Assembly (NCBI GenBank): GCA_964503315.1
Contig: CAZCZL010000005.1
Location: forward strand, 1-64,000
From: FEB-12 sp964503315
GTDB lineage: Bacteria; Zixibacteria; MSB-5A5; GN15; FEB-12
Direction: 5' to 3'
Length of the DNA stretch: 64,000 nucleotides
The notes under the pieces: generated by a model
The model's input: only the letters and a program-made list of their open reading frames with translations
What the model was told of the DNA's origin: nothing
Databases searched by the model: none
Program-made: the position numbers and the translations under genes
In this document: positions 1 to 8,400 of the stretch, piece by piece
How the letters are laid out: each line of letters begins with the position of its first letter
Position numbering within the stretch: position 1 is the first letter of the stretch

Positions 1-1
1 T

Positions 2-3000
2 GGATCATTTAGCTTCAATCCTGACTTCACACAGGCTGGACCGTATTCAGTGACCTTTTACGCGACCGATGGTTCGATCATTGATTCAGAAGTTGTCGTG
101 ATCACAGTCACGAATACGAATCAGGCCCCGATACTTGCGGCGATTGGCGCGCAATCGGTGGCCGAGGGCGCTGTACTGAACTTTGGCGTGTCGGCTTCTG
201 ACGCTGACGGCACGACGCCGACTCTGACGACTTCGACACTGCCGACCAACGCGTCGTTTACCGATAATGGAAACGGAACGGGTTCGTTCTCGTTCAATCC
301 GGATTTCACGCAGGCGGGCGCCTATAACGTGACTTTCTACGCGACGGATGGGTCGATCATCGACTCAGAAGTTGTCGCAATCACAGTCACGAATACGAAT
401 CTGTTGCCGGTCCTGGCGGCAATCGGCGCGCAATCCGTTGCCGAAGGTGGCTCGCTGGGATTCGGTGTTTCTGCTTCGGATGCGGATGGCACCATTCTCA
501 CCTTAACGACCTCCGCGCTCCCGGCTAATGCATCGTTCACCGACAATGGTAATAATACCGGAAGCTTCTCATTCAATCCGAGTTTCCTTCAGGCCGGATC
601 TTTCAACATCACGTTCTATGCGAACGATGGTCAGGCGACGGATTCTGAAGTTGTCACGATCACCGTCACCGGCGTCAATCAGTTGCCGATTCTGGCCGCG
701 ATCGGGCCGCGCAGTGTAACCGAAGGGATCGCGCTGAATATTCCGGTTTCCGCTTCGGATGCCGATGGCACTGTTCCTGTGCTGACCACGAGTGCGCTTC
801 CGGCCGGAGCGACATTCATAGACAATCTTAACGGCACCGGGACATTCGCCTGGACACCGACTTTCAACCGCGCCGGAATCTACAGCGTGACTTTCTATGC
901 GACCGATGATTCCTCTGCCGTCGATTCTGAAGTTGTCTCGATAACCGTGAACGAATCCGGCAACCATCCACCTGTTCTGGCGACAATCGGTAGTCAGTCG
1001 GCGACGGAAGGTATAAACCTGAGCTTTGGAATTTCTGCGGTCGACCCGGACTCGACCCTTCCCGTGTTGACCACCTCAACTTTGCCGACAGGTGCGACCT
1101 TCACGGATAACGGCAACGGAACCGCCAGCTTTAGCTGGACGCCGTCATTCACACAGGCTGGCGCGTACAACGTTACTTTCTATTCATCCGATGGTACCGC
1201 GATCGACTCCGAACGCGTGGCGATAAACGTTTTTGAGTCGGGGAACCAGGCGCCGGTGTTGGCGGCGATCGGTCCGCGTTCCACTTCCGAAGGGGCTAAT
1301 CTGAACTTTAATATCTCGGCGACCGACCCTGATGGCACGACGCCGAGTTTCTCCACGTCGACTCTGCCGTCGGGTGCGTCCTTCGTGAACAATGGCAATG
1401 GAACCGGGACATTCAATTGGACGCCCGGATTTACGCAGGCTGGTTCGTACAATGTTACCTTCCGCGCCACTGATGGTGTCGCGGTTGACTCCGAAGTCGT
1501 GACGATCACTGTCAACGAAGCCGGCAATCAGGCGCCGGTGCTTGCGACTATTGGAAGTCGTGCGGTGACCGAAGGCGCGTTGCTATCATTTAGCATCTCC
1601 GCGACCGATCCTGATGGCACCACGCCATCCTTCTCGACGTTGACGCTGCCGTCGGGCGCGAATTTTGTCGACAATGGGAACGGCACGGCGACATTCAGTT
1701 GGACCCCGGGCTTTACAGCCGCCGGTCCGTATAGTGTGACATTCATTACTTCGGATGGCTCACTTGCCGATTCCGAAGTTGTTTCGATAACGGTCAACGA
1801 TGCCGGTAACCAGGCGCCGGTGCTGGCGGCGATCGGCGCGAAATCGACTACCGAAGGCGTATTGTTGACATTCGGCGCTTCGGCGACCGACCCGGATGCG
1901 ACCACTCCGACATTGTCTGCCGGTAACCTCCCAACCGGCGCGACCTTTACGGATAATGGCAATGGTACCGGGACATTCAATTGGACGCCGTCCTTCACGC
2001 AGTCGGGCGGATATCAGATAGTTGTCCGCGCCTCCGATGGCTCACTCAGTGACTCTGAGATCGTGACCATCAACGTGCTCGAGGCGGGGAACCGCGCGCC
2101 GGTCTTTTCAACGGTCGGGCCGCAGTCCGTGACTGAAGGAAATTTGCTCACTATCCCGGCGAGTGCGACCGACCCTGACGGCACCACACCGGTGATTACC
2201 AGCTCGACATTGCCGCTCGGCGCGAGCTTTACCGACAACGGTAACGGCACGGCGACTATCACCTGGACTCCGACGTATCTGCAGTCGGGTGTTTACAACG
2301 TGTCATTCTTCGCGACCGATGGGATCTTGAGAGATACTGAGAATGTCGTCATCACCGTTCTGGATGCCGGCAACCAGATCCCGGTTCTCGCGAATATCGG
2401 CCCGCGCAGTGTAACCGAAGGCATTCTGTTGACGATCTCAATCAGCGCGACCGATGCTGAAGGTCAGATCCCCGACCTGACGACCGGGACACTCCCGAGT
2501 GGCGCGTCATTTGTTGATAACAACAACGGCACGGGTACATTCACGTGGACGCCGGTCTTTAATCAAGCTGGTGTGTACAATGTGACGTTCCGGGCAACCG
2601 ATGATTCGCTCGCGATTGACTCCGAAGTTGTGTCGATTACTGTTAACGACGCTGGCAACCAGGCGCCGATTCTGGCGGCCATCGGTGGACGCTCGATTCC
2701 TGAGAATTCACTCCTGTCATTTGGTGTTTCCGCGGCCGACCCGGATTCAACGATTCCGGCGCTGACGACCTCGACTTTACCGTCCGGCGCGTCGTTCACT
2801 GATAATGGTAACGGTACCGGGTCATTCTCCTGGACGCCGACCTTCATTCAGTCCGGAAGTTATCCGGTGAGGTTCTACGCTTCAGATGGAACCGCAATTG
2901 ATTCCGAGCTTGTGACTATCACAGTAACGGAATCCGGCAACCAGGCGCCGGTTCTTGCGGCAATCGGCCCGCGGTCGGTGACCGAGGGTCAGAACTTGTC

Positions 3001-5479
3001 GTTTAGCATTTCAGCAAGCGACCCTGACGCGACCACGCCGTCATTCACGACCTCGACTCTGCCGCTCAACGCGACATTCGTTGATAACGGCAACGGGACC
3101 GGCTCATTCAGTTTCAATCCGAGTTACGTACAGGCGGGAGTTTATAACATCACTTTCCGCGCCTCGGATGGTGCATTGGTTGACACAGAGATCGTGACGA
3201 TCACGGTCAACGAAGCCGGCAATCAGGCGCCGGTGCTTGCGGCGATCGGCCCACAATCCGTTTATGAAAACCAGTTGCTGACCATAAACGTGTCTGCTTC
3301 TGATCCGGACGCGACATTCCCGACCATGTCAACATCGGCTCTGCCGGTTGGCGCGTCGTTTGTGAATAACGGCAACGGAACCGGCACGTTGACCTGGACA
3401 CCGACCTTCATTCAGTCGGCCGCGTATATAGTGACTTTCTACGCGTCGGATGGTTCCATCGTTGATAGTGAACTCGTAACTATCACGGTGCGGAACGCCA
3501 ACGCTCCGCCAGTCCTCGCGGCGATCGGGCCGCGCGCAGTCGCGGAAGGCGCGACGCTTTCATTCGGTGTCAGTTCATCCGATATCGATGGCACCAACGC
3601 GGTGCTGACAACTTCAGCACTGCCAGCGGGCGCGTCGTTCATTAATAACGGGAACAACACTGGTAGCTTCAGCTGGACGCCGACTGTGGCCCAGGCCGGA
3701 GTCTACAGCGTGACGTTCTACGCCACCGATGATTCGCTGGCGGTTGATTCTGAGGTAGTGCAGATCACGGTTGGCAACGTCAACCAACCACCGGTTTTGT
3801 CCGCTATCGGGCCACAGTCTGTTGCTGAAAACGTACTGCTTGCATTCGGCATCAGCGCGACCGATGGCGACGGGAATATTCCGGTGCTCTCGACCTCGGC
3901 TCTCCCGGCCGGTGCGACGTTTGACGACAACGCTGACGGCACTGGATCTTTCTCCTGGACCCCGACCTTCAGTCAGGCGGGAGTCTACTCGGTGACCTTC
4001 TATGCCGACGATGGCGAAGCGGTTGACTCGGAAGTGGTCCAGATCACCGTCACCCAGGTCAACCTTGCTCCCATACTGGCAGCGATCGGGCCACGATCCA
4101 TCCCGGAGAATTCGCTGCTGAGCTTCACCGTTTCGGCCTCTGATCCAGATGGTACAAGCCCGGTTTTGAGCACCTCGGCGCTCCCGACTGGAGCCTCCTT
4201 TGCCGATAATGGAAACGGCACCGGGGATTTCGACTGGACCCCTGATTTTAGCCAGGCCGGAGTCTACAGCGTGACCTTCTACGCCTCCGATGGCCAGTAC
4301 ATAGATAGCGAGACCGTAACAGTGACCGTCAACAATACCAATCGCGCCCCTGTTGCAGACGCCGGAGTCGATCAGATCGATGTGCCGGTCAATTCTACGG
4401 TATTGTTGAGTGGAACTGGTTCGTTTGACCCGGATCTCCAGACGATCACGTATTCCTGGATACAGGTGAGCGGCCCCGCGGTGACGCTGACTGGCGCGCT
4501 GACCAGCACGCCTTCGTTTGTCCCGCCGCTGCCGGGTACGTACGCCTTCCAGTTGATCGTCTCCGACAACGATCTGTTGTCGACACCTGATACGGTGGTG
4601 GTAACCGCCATCAACGCCGCTCCGCCACGGGCGATAAATGATCTGTCGATCACGATCGTCTCCGACAACCTGCAGTTGACCTGGTCGGCGATCACGCTTG
4701 ATACGGCCGGTCTTCCGACTCAGGTTGGCGGCTATATCATCTATCGCGACACGATGGCCTATTTCACGCCGACCTCGGCTGACTCCATCGGCGCGGTCTC
4801 AGCGGCTACGCTGACCTTTACCGACAACAATATCTTTGGCGCGAATGTCGTCGGCGATACGACCAACCAGTATTTCTACGTGGTCGTGTCGTATGACATC
4901 TATGGCAATCGCTCGGCGGTCTCCAACCGTGTTGGCGAGTATGACTACGCCATCACCGTGACCGCCACGACCGACTTCAACCTGATATGCGTACCGTTCG
5001 AGAATACAGGTATCACCGACGCGGTGCAGCTTATCAGCGCGATCGGCATCTCGAATGTCAACACGGTGAACAACTACCGTGCGACCTCGCAGAGCTTTGA
5101 ATCCCGCTTCGCCGCCGGATTTGGAACGAACTTCGCCGTCGTGCCGGGCGGTGTTTATCAGGTGAACGCGGCCAACTCGACCATCTTCTCGGTCGCGGGA
5201 CGTGTTCCGGCGCCGGGAGCTATCACATACACGCGGGTTACGACGGCCACGACCGACTATTCGTTCCTGGCGATTCCGTTCGACCGCGAAACCGAGTTCA
5301 CTACCGCGCAGAGTGTTCTCAACAGCATTCCAGGCGGATTCAATACGCTGAATAGATTCATCGCGGCCTCGCAGAGCTATCAGTCGCGATTTGCCGCAGG
5401 ATTTGGAACGAACTTCCCGGTCAAAGCGGGGAAACCGTATCAGGCGAACAACGCCGCGAGCGGAACATTCCCGCAGTAA
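2..5479 (+). CDS. Giant Ig-like repeat secreted protein (5' partial)
   Basis: The reading frame is open from the left edge, so the N-terminus and any signal peptide lie outside the window. The visible 1825 residues contain the end of one Ig-like repeat, then 15 full repeats of about 89 residues. Each opens with N-x-x-P-[VI]-L-A-x-I-G, carries a D-N-G-N-G-T-G turn, and ends D-S-E-x-V-x-I-T-V. This resembles the putative Ig (He_PIG, cadherin-like) family. After the repeats come a PKD-like domain (about 4340-4615), an FN3-like domain (about 4615-4935) and two copies of an unrecognised ~85-residue C-terminal domain sharing S-R-F-A-A-G-F-G-T-N-F. It is probably a large surface or extracellular adhesive protein. 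There is no dockerin or recognisable type IX sorting domain at the end. The next gene, 18 nt downstream, is a paralogue and may be co-transcribed. Confidence 0.9.
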   Translation, partial: GSFSFNPDFTQAGPYSVTFYATDGSIIDSEVVVITVTNTNQAPILAAIGAQSVAEGAVLNFGVSASDADGTTPTLTTSTLPTNASFTDNGNGTGSFSFNPDFTQAGAYNVTFYATDGSIIDSEVVAITVTNTNLLPVLAAIGAQSVAEGGSLGFGVSASDADGTILTLTTSALPANASFTDNGNNTGSFSFNPSFLQAGSFNITFYANDGQATDSEVVTITVTGVNQLPILAAIGPRSVTEGIALNIPVSASDADGTVPVLTTSALPAGATFIDNLNGTGTFAWTPTFNRAGIYSVTFYATDDSSAVDSEVVSITVNESGNHPPVLATIGSQSATEGINLSFGISAVDPDSTLPVLTTSTLPTGATFTDNGNGTASFSWTPSFTQAGAYNVTFYSSDGTAIDSERVAINVFESGNQAPVLAAIGPRSTSEGANLNFNISATDPDGTTPSFSTSTLPSGASFVNNGNGTGTFNWTPGFTQAGSYNVTFRATDGVAVDSEVVTITVNEAGNQAPVLATIGSRAVTEGALLSFSISATDPDGTTPSFSTLTLPSGANFVDNGNGTATFSWTPGFTAAGPYSVTFITSDGSLADSEVVSITVNDAGNQAPVLAAIGAKSTTEGVLLTFGASATDPDATTPTLSAGNLPTGATFTDNGNGTGTFNWTPSFTQSGGYQIVVRASDGSLSDSEIVTINVLEAGNRAPVFSTVGPQSVTEGNLLTIPASATDPDGTTPVITSSTLPLGASFTDNGNGTATITWTPTYLQSGVYNVSFFATDGILRDTENVVITVLDAGNQIPVLANIGPRSVTEGILLTISISATDAEGQIPDLTTGTLPSGASFVDNNNGTGTFTWTPVFNQAGVYNVTFRATDDSLAIDSEVVSITVNDAGNQAPILAAIGGRSIPENSLLSFGVSAADPDSTIPALTTSTLPSGASFTDNGNGTGSFSWTPTFIQSGSYPVRFYASDGTAIDSELVTITVTESGNQAPVLAAIGPRSVTEGQNLSFSISASDPDATTPSFTTSTLPLNATFVDNGNGTGSFSFNPSYVQAGVYNITFRASDGALVDTEIVTITVNEAGNQAPVLAAIGPQSVYENQLLTINVSASDPDATFPTMSTSALPVGASFVNNGNGTGTLTWTPTFIQSAAYIVTFYASDGSIVDSELVTITVRNANAPPVLAAIGPRAVAEGATLSFGVSSSDIDGTNAVLTTSALPAGASFINNGNNTGSFSWTPTVAQAGVYSVTFYATDDSLAVDSEVVQITVGNVNQPPVLSAIGPQSVAENVLLAFGISATDGDGNIPVLSTSALPAGATFDDNADGTGSFSWTPTFSQAGVYSVTFYADDGEAVDSEVVQITVTQVNLAPILAAIGPRSIPENSLLSFTVSASDPDGTSPVLSTSALPTGASFADNGNGTGDFDWTPDFSQAGVYSVTFYASDGQYIDSETVTVTVNNTNRAPVADAGVDQIDVPVNSTVLLSGTGSFDPDLQTITYSWIQVSGPAVTLTGALTSTPSFVPPLPGTYAFQLIVSDNDLLSTPDTVVVTAINAAPPRAINDLSITIVSDNLQLTWSAITLDTAGLPTQVGGYIIYRDTMAYFTPTSADSIGAVSAATLTFTDNNIFGANVVGDTTNQYFYVVVSYDIYGNRSAVSNRVGEYDYAITVTATTDFNLICVPFENTGITDAVQLISAIGISNVNTVNNYRATSQSFESRFAAGFGTNFAVVPGGVYQVNAANSTIFSVAGRVPAPGAITYTRVTTATTDYSFLAIPFDRETEFTTAQSVLNSIPGGFNTLNRFIAASQSYQSRFAAGFGTNFPVKAGKPYQANNAASGTFPQ
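119..4338 (+). repeat. 15 tandem Ig-like coding repeats
   Basis: Fifteen in-frame units of about 260-285 bp, each starting at an Asn codon before a Pro-[Val/Ile]-Leu segment. Most copies have diverged in sequence, but some junctions stay nearly identical. The stretch encoding E-A-G-N-Q-A-P-V-L-A is the same at about 1518-1551 and 3211-3244, which suggests recombination or gene conversion between units. Confidence 0.9.
4951..5476 (+). repeat. Duplicated C-terminal domain of unknown family
   Basis: Two successive units (about 4951-5214 and 5221-5476) encode similar ~85-residue domains. Both begin T-[AT]-T-T-D-[FY], continue with a hydrophobic strand ending in P-F, and share S-Q-S-[FY]-x-S-R-F-A-A-G-F-G-T-N-F followed by G-x-x-Y-Q. 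I do not recognise the family. The terminal position suggests a role in anchoring, sorting or substrate contact, but this is inference. Confidence 0.7.
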
Positions 5480-5497
5480 GGCCAGGAGGGTGACAGT

Positions 5498-8400
5498 ATG
5501 AGAAAAAAACGTCTCGATATATCCGGAGGTGCCACAGTGGCAAAGGGAAAAGAGCTTCTTAGGATGCAGAAGTTGCTTGGACTTGTCGTACTGTTGTTGG
5601 TCACGCCGTTGACATCTGCGTTCGCGCAGGGATCGATCTTTGGTACGGTGCAGAACTCGAATCTGAGCACACCGGCCAACGGACAGATCAGTTTCTACGG
5701 CTTCACCGATAATACTGACGACGAGATCCGCCTGGAATCCTCGATCGGTGCTGGATATGACGCCGGCAACTGGTTCGATGATTTCCAGAACTATCTCTCG
5801 AAGACACCAGGCAACCCGTACACATACCGCTTCTTCAATACGACGAACGGCGAAGGTGCGGTGCTGGCCAGTACCATTCCGAACAACTCCTTCCAACAGG
5901 AGAATATTGTATTGGGTACGGTCAGTTGGCCGGCAGCGCCGACCGGAATGTCGGCCCGGATAATCTCCTCGACCTCCGTGGTCCTCACGTGGACCCGCGT
6001 AGCCGGAGTGACGTATCACGTTTACCGTCGTCCCTCCACCTCGCAAGGTTCGTTCTTCCGGATAGACAACCCGGCCGGTTTGTTGACCGATGCCGGCGAG
6101 GTTGATAGTTTCTTCGTTGATAATACCGTCTCTGGTGGCTTGTCGTATGACTACCTGTTGATCGGCCAGAATGGTTCTGGTCTCGGTCCGCACTCGTCCA
6201 TCCTGACGGTCTCCACCGCCACTCCCACCGCGCCGGCGATCGCATCCATTACGCCGACCAGTGGTTCGAGTCTCGGCGGCACGCCGGTGGTCATCGCCGG
6301 TACCGGATTCGATGTCAATGGCGCCACGGTGACTCTTGATGGCGCGCCGCTTACCTCCGTGACTGTAACGTCACCGTTCCAGATCAACGCGGTCACTCCG
6401 GCTGGATCCGCCGGACCGGCTGATCTGGTCGTGACCAATACCGCCGCCGGGCTTTCCGCATCCCTCCCCGCGGCCTATACCTATCTTGGCAACCAGGCGC
6501 CAGTGTTGGCCGCGATCGGCCCGCGCTCGGTAAACGAAGGGGCCAACTTGAACTTTGGTGTCTCCGCGAGTGACGCCGACGGCACCACGCCCACTCTGAC
6601 CACTTCAACGCTTCCGCTTAACGCGACCTTTGTTGACAACGGCAATGGAACCGGTACGTTCAACTTTACGCCGAGCTTTACGCAGGCCGGCGCGGTCAAC
6701 GTGACTTTCTACGCGTCGGATGGCATAGTCATTGATTCCGAAGTCGTTGCAATCACGATCAATAACGTGAACCAGTTGCCGGTGTTGGCGACGATCGGCC
6801 CGCGGTCGGTGAATGAAGGCGCCAATCTGAATTTTGGTGTCTCCGCGACTGATGCTGACGGTACCACGCCGACGCTGACAACGTCCGCTCTGCCGCCCAA
6901 CGCGGTCTTTGTTGACAATGGGAACGGCACCGGGACCTTTGATTTCTCGCCGAGCTTCAGCCAGTCGGGCGTGATCAACGTCACGTTCTACGCAACGGAT
7001 GGTTCCGCCATCGACTCCGAGCAGGTCGCTATCACCGTGAATAACGTCAACCAGGCGCCGGTGCTGGCGGCAATCGGTCCGCGCGCGACCACTGAAGGAG
7101 CCGTATTAAACTTTGGCGTCAGCGCCTCTGATCCTGACGCGACTACGCCTGTTCTGACTACTTCGGCACTCCCGACCAACGCGACGTTCACTGATAACGG
7201 CAACGGCACGGGGACATTCAACTTCGCGCCGAACTTCACTCAGGCAGGTGTCTACAACGTGACGTTCTACGCCTCCGATGGCACCGCTATCGATTCTGAA
7301 ATTGTCGCGATAACGGTTACCGGCACAAACCAAGCGCCGATCCTGGCCGCTATCGGCCCGCGCGCGGTCACCGAAGGGCAGCTATTGAACTTTGGTGTCA
7401 CCGCCTCTGACGGCGATGGTTCCACGCCGACCCTAACGACGTCCACGCTGCCGCTTAACGCCACATTCATCGATAACGGCAACGGCACCGGTACATTCAA
7501 TTTCACGCCGTCGTTTACGCAGGCTGGATCGGTAAACGTGACCTTCTACGCGACGGACGGAATCGACACTGATTCCGAAGTCGTCGCGATCACGATCAAT
7601 GAAGCGGGTAACCAAGCGCCAGTACTGGCGAATATCGGCCCGCGCGGTGTCTCCGAAGGGAACACGCTCGCCTTTGTGGTGAGTGGATCCGATGTGGACG
7701 GTACTTTCCCGACCCTCAGCGCCGTCAATCTTCCGCTTAACGCGACTTTGACGGATAACGGCAACGGTACGGCCAACTTCAGCTTCACACCTGATCTGAC
7801 GCAGTCCGGTTTTTACGCGGTCACATTCATCGCTTCGGATGGCGCGCTTGCCGACTCCGAGATAGTCGCGATAAACGTCACCGAGACCAACCAGGCGCCG
7901 GTGCTGGCCGCGATCGGCCCGCAAGCGGTCACTGAAGCGCAGTTGCTGACCTTTGGCGTCAGCGCGACTGATGGTGACGGCGACACGCCAACTTTGACCA
8001 CTTCAGCGCTCCCCAGTGGTGCGTCGTTCATTGACAATGGCAACGGTACCGGGACATTCACCTGGACGCCGACCTTCCTACAGGCGGGTGTCTATCCGGT
8101 CACGTTCTACGCGACTGATGGTCTGGTGACCGCCGATGTTGATTCTGAGGTGGTGACCATTACGGTAACTGACGCAGGTAACCAGACACCGGTGCTGGCG
8201 ACAATCGGCCCGCGGTTCATTACCGAAGGCGCGGTGCTGAACTTCGCGGTCTCAGCGACGGATGCTGATGGCACTCCGCTTACTCTGACCGCGGATCCGC
8301 TGCCGACCAACGCGACGTTCACGGATAACGGGAACGGCACGGGGACGTTCAATTTCGCGCCGGACTTCACGCAGTCCGGAGGTTATCAGATCACGTTTGT

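Noticed and set aside
119..4338. Regularly spaced repeats that might suggest a CRISPR-like array
   Set aside because: The ~265-bp period is in frame, and the units translate into Ig-like domains.
4799..6193. Long minus-strand open frame (464 codons) across the boundary of the two giant genes
   Set aside because: It is antisense to two well-supported genes, is Arg/Gly-rich without domains, and results from the GC-rich codon pattern.
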